Part shown: piece after piece, positions 24,487 through 32,273 of the stretch
How positions within the stretch are numbered: the stretch's first letter is position 1
Layout of the letters: each line of letters starts with the position of its first letter
Origin: Alectryocaccobium sp964389285
GTDB taxonomy: Bacteria > Bacillota > Clostridia > Lachnospirales > Lachnospiraceae
DNA: 64,000 bases
Assembly: GCA_964389285.1 (NCBI GenBank)
Contig: CAYMCZ010000002.1
Span: 1-64,000, forward strand
Direction of reading: 5' to 3'
Made by a program: the position numbers and the translations under genes
The notes under the pieces: generated by a model
What the model was told of the DNA's origin: nothing
Seen by the model: the letters and a program-made list of their open reading frames with translations, nothing else
Databases searched by the model: none

Positions 24487-25192
24487 GAATTATATGGGAT
24501 CTTCAAAAACAAAAATAATAACCGCACTTTGCCTGTTTGTATTTATACCTCTGACGGTATTGATATCAATCCTCGCCGGAGACCGTAACATGTATATTGC
24601 AGGCGTCATTATGGTAATCCTTGCGATGATACCTTTTTTTGCCAGCTTCGAAGGGAGTCGGCCTGACGCCCGTAAAATGTCAACCCTGGCGGTAATGACC
24701 GCTCTGGCGGTTGTCAGCAGAGCAGCTTTTATCTGGCTGCCCAGCTTTAAACCGACAGGCGGTATCGTGGCTCTTACGGCTCTGGCCTTCGGCCCGCAGG
24801 CCGGATTTATGACCGGAGCCGTCACAATGATCGTTTCGAATATCATTTTCGGGCAGGGCCCGTGGACGCCGTGGCAGATGTTCTGCTACGGTATGATCGG
24901 ATTTATCACCGGCCTTTTGGGAAAAAAACGTATCATATCGGAAAAACACGCAATACGTTCCGCGATATTTACGTTTATTACCGTCGCGGCGCTTTCATCC
25001 CTCATACTCGATACCGGCAGTGTCTTTCTCATGCGTCAGTACGAGACACAGCCCGTGCTTTTGATCTATCTTGTCGGCATCCCTTATAATCTCGCAAACG
25101 CTTTTTCTTCGGCGCTTTGCGTGTTTATCATCATCAAGCCTTTTATGATAATGATAAACCGGTTAAAGAAAAAATACGGAATTCTTATGTAA
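24479..25192 (+). CDS. ECF transporter S component, probably for a corrinoid
   Basis: 237 residues, six or seven membrane helices. A substrate-binding S protein with the segment RKMSTLAVMTALAVVSR after two N-terminal helices, a PTGGIVALTALAFGP stretch and a GQGPWTPWQMF loop. It resembles CbrT-type cobalamin S components more than those for riboflavin, biotin, folate or thiamine, but the ligand was judged from memory and from the toroid/DUF4430 neighbours. The true start may be the second ATG at 24494, which has TAGGA before it. Confidence 0.78.
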   Translation: MSRNYMGSSKTKIITALCLFVFIPLTVLISILAGDRNMYIAGVIMVILAMIPFFASFEGSRPDARKMSTLAVMTALAVVSRAAFIWLPSFKPTGGIVALTALAFGPQAGFMTGAVTMIVSNIIFGQGPWTPWQMFCYGMIGFITGLLGKKRIISEKHAIRSAIFTFITVAALSSLILDTGSVFLMRQYETQPVLLIYLVGIPYNLANAFSSALCVFIIIKPFMIMINRLKKKYGILM

Positions 25193-25195
25193 TTC

Positions 25196-26572
25196 TCAAA
25201 CATTTATTTCAGGCAGCTTTGCAAATGACGCTTCAAGCTCCTCATCCGTGGGGATATAGTCCGTCATTTCACCGTTATTGTATTTCTCGTACGCTACGAG
25301 ATCAAAATATCCCGTTCCCGTAAGGCCGAATACAATCGTCTTTTCTTCGCCGCTCTCCCTGCATTTCAGAGCCTCATCTATCGCTCCTCTTATCGCATGC
25401 GAGCTTTCGGGCGCGGGAAGGATCCCCTCGATCCTTGCAAACTGCTCTGCCGCCTCAAACACTTCAGACTGTTCCACGCTTACGGCTTCCATATATCCGT
25501 CATGATAAAGCTGCGACAGCACAGTGCTCATTCCGTGGAACCTTAAGCCGCCGGCATGGTTCGGAGAGGGTATGAACCCGCTGCCGAGCGTATACATTTT
25601 GGCAAGCGGACAGATCATGCCGGTATCACAGAAATCGTATGCGTATCTGCCTCTTGTAAAGCTCGGACATGAAGCCGGCTCTACGGCTATGATACGATAA
25701 TCTGCTTCTCCTCTTAATTTTTCACCCATAAACGGAGCTATAAGCCCGCCCAGATTTGAACCGCCTCCGGCGCATCCTATGATGATATCGGGTTTGATGC
25801 CGTATTTGTCGAGAGCGGCCTTTGTCTCAAGTCCTATCACCGACTGATGCAGCAGAACCTGATTTAAAACGCTTCCGAGCACATATCTGTAACCCGGATT
25901 TTTTGTAGCGACTTCAACGGCTTCGGAAATAGCGCAGCCTAAACTTCCGCTCGTTCCGGGATGCTCCGCCAAAATCTTTCTTCCCACCTCGGTATCCGGC
26001 GAAGGCGAAGGCACCACGGACGCTCCGTATGTTCTCATTACTTCACGTCTGAACGGTTTTTGCTCATACGAAACCTTAACCATATATACTTTGCAGTCCA
26101 GATCAAAATATGCGCATGCCATGGAAAGGGCAGTCCCCCACTGTCCGGCTCCCGTCTCTGTGGTAACGCCTTTAAGCCCCTGCTTTTTAGCGTAGTACGC
26201 CTGCGCTATGGCCGAATTAAGCTTATGGCTTCCGCTTGTATTGTTGCCTTCGAATTTATAATAAATCTTTGCGGGTGTTTTAAGCTTTTCTTCGAGACAG
26301 TATGCCCTTACCAAAGGAGAGGGTCTGTACATCTTATAGAAATCCTGTATTTCCTGAGGGATATCTATATATGGCGTCGTTTCATCCAGCTCCTGCCGCA
26401 CGAGTTCTTCGCAGAATATGGGCGCAAGCTCTTCGGCAGTAAGCGGTTTTCCCGTCCCCGGATTAAGGAGAGGCGCGGGTTTATTTTTCATATCGGCCCG
26501 CAGATTATACCATGCCTTCGGCATCTCATCTTCATGCAAATAAATCTTATATGGGATTTTGTTGTTGGACAC
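25196..26572 (-). CDS. TrpB2-type tryptophan synthase beta-like PLP enzyme
   Basis: 458 residues, about 60 longer than TrpB1, with the N-terminal extension of the TrpB2 group. The PLP lysine is in NTSGSHKLNSA, with ETGAGQWG and the phosphate-binding CAGGGSN. TrpB2 proteins make tryptophan from indole and serine without TrpA. No trpA or other trp gene is near, so indole salvage or another beta-replacement is likely. The start is GTG with AGGAGG six bases upstream, inside the end of the permease gene (26-base overlap). The permease and three micro membrane proteins precede it in the operon. Confidence 0.88.
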   Translation of the reverse strand: MSNNKIPYKIYLHEDEMPKAWYNLRADMKNKPAPLLNPGTGKPLTAEELAPIFCEELVRQELDETTPYIDIPQEIQDFYKMYRPSPLVRAYCLEEKLKTPAKIYYKFEGNNTSGSHKLNSAIAQAYYAKKQGLKGVTTETGAGQWGTALSMACAYFDLDCKVYMVKVSYEQKPFRREVMRTYGASVVPSPSPDTEVGRKILAEHPGTSGSLGCAISEAVEVATKNPGYRYVLGSVLNQVLLHQSVIGLETKAALDKYGIKPDIIIGCAGGGSNLGGLIAPFMGEKLRGEADYRIIAVEPASCPSFTRGRYAYDFCDTGMICPLAKMYTLGSGFIPSPNHAGGLRFHGMSTVLSQLYHDGYMEAVSVEQSEVFEAAEQFARIEGILPAPESSHAIRGAIDEALKCRESGEEKTIVFGLTGTGYFDLVAYEKYNNGEMTDYIPTDEELEASFAKLPEINV

Positions 26573-27911
26573 TTTCTACCTCCTGTTGTATCTCTTCGGT
26601 TTCTTCAAAACTTTCTATTGTCATTTTCACGCCTTTATATCTTCTGACAATAAACCATATCGAAGATATAAGATAAAATAAAGTAGCACACACCATACTC
26701 TTCCAGTAGTTGAGATACATACCGAACATTACGCATCCGATTATTCCAAGTATCAAAATGGCGGGAAGCGGATGGAAAGGCGACCTGTAATGACGTTTTT
26801 TCGAGGGCATTACCTTTCTGTATCTTATCATCATAATGGCGGTGATAATATACCCCAGCATCGCAGAAAAGATAGAAAATGTAACCATCTGCGCCAAAAG
26901 ACCGGTCAGTGCAAACACAAGCGGAATCGGTGCCAGGAAAAGAAGCGCACGGTAAGGACTTCCGTATTTCGGATGCTTTTTGCCGAGCATGTGAGGAAGC
27001 ATATTGTCTTCGCTCAGCTCCGACCAAATATGACTGGCATCACTGATACAGCCGTTGGCGCTTGCTATACACGCTGCCATTGTGCTTACGAAAAGCAGAA
27101 TCATGACGAAAAGCTTGCCGGTAGCTATGGCCGCCTCATAAAGAGGATATGTTGAATCGCCGAGTACACCCGTGCTGATAAGACCCGAACACACAAACCA
27201 TGTGATGGTACCGCCTATACACAGCGTAATAAGAGCGACTATGGCACCGCCCGGAATGGCTCTGTGGTGACTCTTGGTTTCGCCGGCTACTACCGCCGTT
27301 CCCTCTATGCCGAGGAAGAACCAGCACGAGAACTGCAGTGCTGCAAATATGCCGAGTGTTCCGAATGAAACTCCGTTCGTAAGCTCTTTGAGTTTGAGCA
27401 GCGATTCGCCCGGATTATGAAAATTCGTGCTGAAAAGCAGTATAATGATTGTTGCAAGCGCAACTATTGTAACAAATACATTTATAGTCAGCGTGGCATG
27501 CGTGCCGTGAATATTCAGATAAGTAAGCGCAAGTATCGTAAGCAAAGCAAAAGGAAGAGGATTAACTCCGGGCGCGATCGTCTGCAAAATCTCGCCTACC
27601 ACGATAACATCCGCCGCCTCAAGCATGATGAACTCTAAAAACATCAGGAGGCCGATATTAAATCCTCCCAGTTTTCCGAGAACTTTTTTGGCGATACCGT
27701 ACTGCCCGCCCGCGACAGGTATGGCCGCCGTCATCTCGCTCACAAGACTTACGACCATTGTATACATAATGGTTATCAGCCAAAGCCCGATAAGCGAACC
27801 GAGAGAACCTCCCAATTTTATGGTAAAGTTCCAGCCCATGAACTCGCCTACAAGCACTATTCCGACTCCCAAAGCCCATACATGAATCGGGCCTAATTTC
27901 TTTTTGTTCAT
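26547..27911 (-). CDS. APC-superfamily amino-acid/amine permease
   Basis: 454 residues with about 12 membrane helices. The N-terminus GVGIVLVGEFMGWNF matches the first helix of APC transporters, with TAAIPVAGGQYG further on. The pattern is closest to the ethanolamine/amino-acid EAT-like group, though the substrate cannot be fixed. A Gln/Glu-rich cytoplasmic tail overlaps the start of the TrpB2 gene. That coupling suggests import of a substrate or product of the enzyme, such as serine, tryptophan or an indolic compound. GGGAG precedes the ATG. Confidence 0.87.
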   Translation of the reverse strand: MNKKKLGPIHVWALGVGIVLVGEFMGWNFTIKLGGSLGSLIGLWLITIMYTMVVSLVSEMTAAIPVAGGQYGIAKKVLGKLGGFNIGLLMFLEFIMLEAADVIVVGEILQTIAPGVNPLPFALLTILALTYLNIHGTHATLTINVFVTIVALATIIILLFSTNFHNPGESLLKLKELTNGVSFGTLGIFAALQFSCWFFLGIEGTAVVAGETKSHHRAIPGGAIVALITLCIGGTITWFVCSGLISTGVLGDSTYPLYEAAIATGKLFVMILLFVSTMAACIASANGCISDASHIWSELSEDNMLPHMLGKKHPKYGSPYRALLFLAPIPLVFALTGLLAQMVTFSIFSAMLGYIITAIMMIRYRKVMPSKKRHYRSPFHPLPAILILGIIGCVMFGMYLNYWKSMVCATLFYLISSIWFIVRRYKGVKMTIESFEETEEIQQEVESVQQQNPI

Positions 27912-27934
27912 ATCTTCAACTCCCGTTTAAACAC

Positions 27935-28069
27935 TTAATCCTGCTCTTCTGATTTTTCTTCATGTTTTTTGTAGTATCTCTCATTTGAAATAAAATCTTT
28001 TATAAGCAGGAAAGCAAAAACAGCAGAGCCTGCCCATGCAATAATATTTAAAACCGTTCCGAGCATCAT
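27935..28069 (-). CDS. 44-residue membrane protein
   Basis: A single N-terminal membrane helix (MLGTVLNIIAWAGSAVFAFL) is followed by a charged tail (KHEEKSEEQD). The ATG overlaps the stop of the 28066-28341 gene in an ATGA junction, and the stop lies 23 bases before the permease ATG, so it is well placed in the operon. The size and layout recall small auxiliary subunits of transporters. No family is recognised. Confidence 0.72.
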   Translation of the reverse strand: MMLGTVLNIIAWAGSAVFAFLLIKDFISNERYYKKHEEKSEEQD

Positions 28070-28341
28070 TGATTCTCCTCCTTATTGGCTTCAATCGCTT
28101 CCATTTCCTGATCTCTTTTCTTTTTTTTAATGCTTACGCTGATCATGAAAACAAGATAAAAAATCAATATGCCGAATGTTAATATAAGCGACCCCGCTTC
28201 GACGGTATAACCGTCCGGCCCCGCGACGACATCTCCCTTTGACCACAACAGTGCGCCGAAAAGGATTACCAGTACCAGAATGATTTCAAAAAGAATATCA
28301 AATATCATCGAACCTTTTGACTGTTTTTTATTGTTTTTCAT
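28066..28341 (-). CDS. Small membrane protein, 91 residues
   Basis: From ATG at 28341 (upstream in-frame codons lie inside the preceding gene and have no ribosome site). Two membrane helices, about IFDILFEIILVLVILFGALL and LILTFGILIFYLVFMI, are joined by a short loop GDVVAGPDGYTVEAG, with a Lys/Glu-rich C-terminus. It overlaps the upstream gene by 14 bases and the downstream gene by 4. Function unknown; operon context is with the APC permease. Confidence 0.75.
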   Translation of the reverse strand: MKNNKKQSKGSMIFDILFEIILVLVILFGALLWSKGDVVAGPDGYTVEAGSLILTFGILIFYLVFMISVSIKKKKRDQEMEAIEANKEENQ

Positions 28342-28597
28342 TTTGGTCAACCTCGTCTTCCGGATACGCAAGATCCATATTTTTTTTCTGATGCATGGCT
28401 ATTTGATTTGTCATGAAAACGACCGTCGCTATCATGGCGACCATGGCAATTATCAGCAGCGTTGCAACCGGCGGCTCCGGTTTGCAGGCAAGTACTTCTT
28501 TGCCCACGAAAATAACAACCGATGCAAACACCACAAGCAAAGCAATGATGATAATATAGTCAGGCAGCCACGGTTTGCGTTTTTTATTATCTTCCAT
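28328..28597 (-). CDS. Small membrane protein, 89 residues
   Basis: The first gene of the operon: two membrane helices (YIIIIALLVVFASVVIFV and ATLLIIAMVAMIATVVFM), a basic N-terminus and an acidic C-terminus. The ATG follows a GAGAGAGA-rich ribosome site. No family recognised. Together with the next two genes it gives three micro membrane proteins in a row ahead of a permease. Confidence 0.75.
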   Translation of the reverse strand: MEDNKKRKPWLPDYIIIIALLVVFASVVIFVGKEVLACKPEPPVATLLIIAMVAMIATVVFMTNQIAMHQKKNMDLAYPEDEVDQNEKQ

Positions 28598-28651
28598 CTC
28601 TCTCTCCCTTTTGTAATAATCTGCTGCTTTAAATCCTAAAAGTACACAATT

Positions 28652-28693
28652 AAAAAAGAAATGCTTTTCGCTTATTTCCGAAAAACATTTCTT
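28652..28693 (-). terminator. Hairpin with T-run right after a promoter start
   Basis: AAGAAATG with an inner TTTTCG/CGAAAA stem folds back on CATTTCTT and is followed by six T on the minus strand. It begins at about the first transcribed base of the promoter at 28694-28722. It could be an attenuator in the micro-protein operon leader, or the terminator of aroK, which stops about 105 bases upstream. Confidence 0.6.
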
Positions 28694-28722
28694 ATTATAG
28701 TTTACTCTCGTTCAAATAACAA
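28694..28722 (-). promoter_or_regulatory. Sigma-A promoter of the micro-protein/permease/TrpB2 operon
   Basis: TTGTTA (28717-28722) and a perfect TATAAT (28694-28699) with a 17-base spacer. The predicted start lies at the foot of the hairpin at 28652-28693. Confidence 0.65.
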
Positions 28723-28800
28723 TGTATTTATAAAAAAATTTTATAGTTTTTTTGGTTTTTTTATTACATATATGCTTAAAATGGCCAAAACCGGGTTGAT

Positions 28801-29316
28801 TCAGAGATCAGCCTCAAACTTTTCAGCTGTTTCACATACCGTCTCTCTTAATAACCTTCCGTCGCAGTCTATGATAATATCCGCATATTTTTCGTAAAGA
28901 GCCGATCTTTCATCATACAGCTCCCTTAGTGTCTGTCCCTCTTTTATCAGGACTCCTCTTTTGTTTAAGTCTCCCAAGCGGTTTTCGATTTCCCGGTAAG
29001 GGAGGCGCAGATATACAAGAGTGCCGCGATTTTGAAAATGCCGCATGGCTTCCGTGCCGTATACTGCGCTTCCGCCGGTCGCGAGCACACATCCGGGCTG
29101 ATCTATTCTTTTGTTAATATCATTTTCAAGCCTTATAAAACCCTCGACCCCGAGCTCTTCGATAAGCTGATGCAGTTTTTTTCCGGTTTTCTCCTGTATG
29201 ACAAGATCCGAATCAATAAAGCTTCTTCCGAGCCTTTTTGCCAAAACCACGCCCACCGTGCTTTTGCCCGCTCCGGGCATGCCGATAAGGACGATCATTT
29301 TATTATTTTTTCTCAT
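28801..29316 (-). CDS. aroK: Shikimate kinase
   Basis: 171 residues from ATG at 29316, with GGAG close upstream; an upstream in-frame start at 29364 reaches into the repeat element and was rejected. P-loop GMPGAGKST, substrate Asp in DSD, the ATGGSAV loop and the LID region around LGDLNKRGVL are present. It phosphorylates shikimate in chorismate synthesis. No other aro gene is nearby. A copy of the palindromic element ends 36 bases before its start. Confidence 0.92.
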   Translation of the reverse strand: MRKNNKMIVLIGMPGAGKSTVGVVLAKRLGRSFIDSDLVIQEKTGKKLHQLIEELGVEGFIRLENDINKRIDQPGCVLATGGSAVYGTEAMRHFQNRGTLVYLRLPYREIENRLGDLNKRGVLIKEGQTLRELYDERSALYEKYADIIIDCDGRLLRETVCETAEKFEADL

Positions 29317-29352
29317 TTTTTCTCCATTTTGTTTGTCATAGACCGGGAAAAC

Positions 29353-29522
29353 GGGCTGTCGCAATATACAAAGCTCATGAATATTCTGAAAGGGACATCC
29401 GCAACGCCGGTTCTTAGCGAACGCAAGCGAAAGCGCCGCGTGAGGTTAGTACCGCTGCGTGAGGACTAAGTGCGAACGGTCCCTGGAAGAATATTCATGA
29501 TAACCGTATAATGCGACAGCCC
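29353..29522. repeat. Dispersed palindromic element, copy A (170 bp)
   Basis: Terminal inverted arms GGGCTGTCGCAATATAC and GTATAATGCGACAGCCC enclose inner arms CATGAATATTCT/AGAATATTCATG and a structured core of about 90 bp containing GCAAGCGAAAGCG and CGCTGCGTGAGGACTAAG. The core is nearly the same as at 38653-38818. No ORF or transposase is present. It lies between the clpB stop and the aroK start. Confidence 0.85.
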
Positions 29523-29555
29523 TTTCACACACCAACTTACAGAATAAACCCGGAC

Positions 29556-32153
29556 TCAGGCGGAGGCCGGCACAGCGCGTGCTTCGAGCTCTCCGGCGTC
29601 ATCCGTAAATATTTCGATGTTTTCGCCTTCGTGAACTTTATCCGAGAGAATAAGTTTTGCGGAAAGCGTCTCGACATGTTTTTGCAAATATCTTTTAAGC
29701 GGCCTTGCGCCGAACATCGCGTCATAGCCTTCGTCGATTATCTTTTCTTTCGCGCTTTCGGAAAGAACTATCTTAAGAGCTTTATCCGAAAGGCGTTTGT
29801 TGAGCCCTTTTAAAAGCAGATCAACTATATAAGTAATATCCGTCTTTGTAAGCGGCTTGAACATGATAATCTCATCCAGACGATTTAGGAATTCCGGCCT
29901 GAAACTCGCCTTAAGCTCCGCATCGACCATTTTCCCGGTCTGTTCCGATATCTCTCCGTTTTCATTTATGCCCTCAAGCAGATACTGTGAACCCAGATTT
30001 GACGTCATTATCAGAATTGTGTTTTTAAAGTCCACGGTTCTGCCCTGGGAGTCGGTTATGCGTCCGTCATCCAGCACCTGCAAGAGCACGTTAAATACGT
30101 CCGGATGGGCTTTTTCAATCTCGTCAAAGAGAACCACTGAATAAGGTTTTCTCCTGACGGCTTCGGTGAGCTGTCCGCCTTCTTCGTATCCCACGTATCC
30201 GGGAGGCGCTCCGATCAGCCTCGATACGGAGAATTTTTCCATATATTCGCTCATATCGATACGAACCATGTTGTTTTCGTCGTCAAACAGGCTCTGGGCA
30301 AGGCTCTTCGCAAGCTCCGTTTTTCCGACGCCGGTAGGCCCGAGGAACAAGAATGAACCGATCGGTTTGCCGGGGTCTTTGATTCCGGCCTTGGATCTGA
30401 TTATGGCGTCCGAAACTTTTGTAACCGCTTCGTCCTGACCCACAACTCTTTCATGAAGCTGATCTTCAAGGCGCAGAATCTTTTCTCTTTCGCCTTCGGT
30501 CAGTTTCGCTACGGGTATGCCCGTCCAGCGCGATACTATAGAAGCTATCTCGTCTTCTTCGACGGATTCGTGTACAAGCGTAAAATCCTTTGCTTTTATG
30601 ACCGCTTCTTCTTCCTGAAGCTGTTTCTGAAGCTGCGGCAGCTCTCCGTACTGAAGCTGCGCGGCCCTGTTCAGGTCGTATTTCTGCTGTGCGATCTGAA
30701 TCTGGTTGTTGACCTCTTCTATCTGCTCTCTGAGCTTTGAAATGTTTTCAACGGCATTTTTTTCATTTTCCCACTGGGCTTTCTTGCCGGCAAAATCTTC
30801 TTTGAGCTCGGCAAGCTCTTTTTGGAGATTTTCGAGCCGCTCGGCACTGTAACGATCCGTCTCTTTTTTAAGGGCCGCTTCTTCGATTTCAAGCTGCATG
30901 ATTTTTCTGTTCAGCTCGTCTATCTCGGAAGGCATGGAGTTCAGATCGGTCTTTATCATCGCACAGGCTTCGTCCACCAGATCTATGGCTTTGTCCGGCA
31001 GGAATCTGTCGGAAATGTATCGGTCTGACAGAATCGCCGCCGAAACAAGCGCTCCGTCTGTTATCTTTACTCCGTGATAAACTTCATATCTTTCCTTTAT
31101 GCCGCGGAGGATGGAAATGGTATCTTCTACCGTAGGCTCGTCCACAAGCACCGGCTGAAAACGACGCTCCAAAGCCTTGTCTTTTTCTATGTATTTGCGG
31201 TATTCGTCTAAAGTGGTCGCGCCTATACAGTGAAGCTCGCCTCTTGCCAGCATGGGTTTAAGCATGTTTCCGGCGTCCATGGCTCCCTCTGTTTTACCGG
31301 CTCCCACTATCAGATGCAGCTCGTCCACAAAGAGAAGAATCCTGCCGTCGCTTTTTCTTACTTCTTCGAGCACGGCTTTCAGGCGTTCCTCAAACTCGCC
31401 TCTGTATTTCGCGCCTGCCACGAGCGCGCCCATGTCAAGCGAAAAAATGGTTTTGTCTTTCAGGTTTTCAGGCACGTCTCCTCTTACGATACGCTGCGCC
31501 AGACCTTCGACCACGGCAGTCTTTCCGACTCCGGGCTCGCCTATAAGGACGGGATTGTTTTTCGTCTTTCTGGAAAGAATCCTGATGATGTTTCTGATCT
31601 CGGAATCTCTGCCGATGACGGGATCCAGTTTCTGAGCTCTCGCTTTTTCAACCAGATCTGAGCCGTATTTGTTTAAGGTATCGTATGTGCCTTCCGGATT
31701 ATCCGTGGTGACTCTCTGGTTTCCCCTTACGGTGCTGAGTGCCTTAAGAAAGGCGTCTTTTGTTATGCCCGTCTCTTTAAAAAGCTGTTTTACGGCCGGT
31801 GAGGGATTGTCCATCACCGACAGAAACAGATGCTCGACGGATACGTATTCGTCTCCCATGGATGAAGCAACGCTTTCCGCCGAAACGAGTGCCTTGTTCA
31901 GATATTGTCCGATATAAGGGCTGCCGCCGGACACCTTTACTCTTTTTTTGATAGCCTGCTCCAGAACATTATCGAAATACTGCGGCTGAATACCCATTTT
32001 TTCAATAAGTCCCGCTATCAGCGAGCTTTCCTGATGCATCAGATTATACAGGAGATGCTCCTGTTCTATTTCCTGATTACCGAAATCATAGGCCGTTTTT
32101 TCAAGATCCTGAACCGCCTGAATCGATTTCTGTGTAAATCTGCTGATATTCAT
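29556..32153 (-). CDS. clpB: ATP-dependent disaggregase ClpB
   Basis: 865 residues, full length. The Clp N domain (FTQKSIQAVQDLEKTAY) is followed by NBD1 with Walker A GEPGVGKTAVVEGLA, a long coiled-coil middle domain (about 405-525, rich in Glu, Lys and Leu), NBD2 with GPTGVGKTELAKSLA, and the C-terminal domain with FNRLDEIIMF. The middle domain and the lack of a ClpP-binding loop identify ClpB and not ClpA/C/X. It rescues aggregated proteins with DnaK. Its promoter overlaps a degenerate CIRCE element, so it is probably under HrcA control. Confidence 0.97.
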   Translation of the reverse strand: MNISRFTQKSIQAVQDLEKTAYDFGNQEIEQEHLLYNLMHQESSLIAGLIEKMGIQPQYFDNVLEQAIKKRVKVSGGSPYIGQYLNKALVSAESVASSMGDEYVSVEHLFLSVMDNPSPAVKQLFKETGITKDAFLKALSTVRGNQRVTTDNPEGTYDTLNKYGSDLVEKARAQKLDPVIGRDSEIRNIIRILSRKTKNNPVLIGEPGVGKTAVVEGLAQRIVRGDVPENLKDKTIFSLDMGALVAGAKYRGEFEERLKAVLEEVRKSDGRILLFVDELHLIVGAGKTEGAMDAGNMLKPMLARGELHCIGATTLDEYRKYIEKDKALERRFQPVLVDEPTVEDTISILRGIKERYEVYHGVKITDGALVSAAILSDRYISDRFLPDKAIDLVDEACAMIKTDLNSMPSEIDELNRKIMQLEIEEAALKKETDRYSAERLENLQKELAELKEDFAGKKAQWENEKNAVENISKLREQIEEVNNQIQIAQQKYDLNRAAQLQYGELPQLQKQLQEEEAVIKAKDFTLVHESVEEDEIASIVSRWTGIPVAKLTEGEREKILRLEDQLHERVVGQDEAVTKVSDAIIRSKAGIKDPGKPIGSFLFLGPTGVGKTELAKSLAQSLFDDENNMVRIDMSEYMEKFSVSRLIGAPPGYVGYEEGGQLTEAVRRKPYSVVLFDEIEKAHPDVFNVLLQVLDDGRITDSQGRTVDFKNTILIMTSNLGSQYLLEGINENGEISEQTGKMVDAELKASFRPEFLNRLDEIIMFKPLTKTDITYIVDLLLKGLNKRLSDKALKIVLSESAKEKIIDEGYDAMFGARPLKRYLQKHVETLSAKLILSDKVHEGENIEIFTDDAGELEARAVPASA

Positions 32154-32220
32154 GTGTTCTACCTCGCTATATTTATTAGCTTAGTCATGTTTTTTGACCG
32201 CGTGTTTCTAAGCTGATTTA

Positions 32221-32249
32221 AATATAGCACAGATTGTTAGCCACGTCAA
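32221..32249 (-). promoter_or_regulatory. Sigma-A promoter of clpB
   Basis: TTGACG (32244-32249) and TATATT (32221-32226) with a 17-base spacer, lying within and beside the CIRCE-like repeat. Confidence 0.75.
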
Positions 32250-32263
32250 GAGGTGAGTGCTAA
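32237..32263 (-). promoter_or_regulatory. Degenerate CIRCE (HrcA) operator before clpB
   Basis: The first half TTAGCACTC is perfect and the spacer is exactly nine bases. The second half keeps only the terminal GCTAA of GAGTGCTAA. It covers the -35 box, where HrcA would block transcription. Confidence 0.65.
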
Positions 32264-32273
32264 TTATATATCC

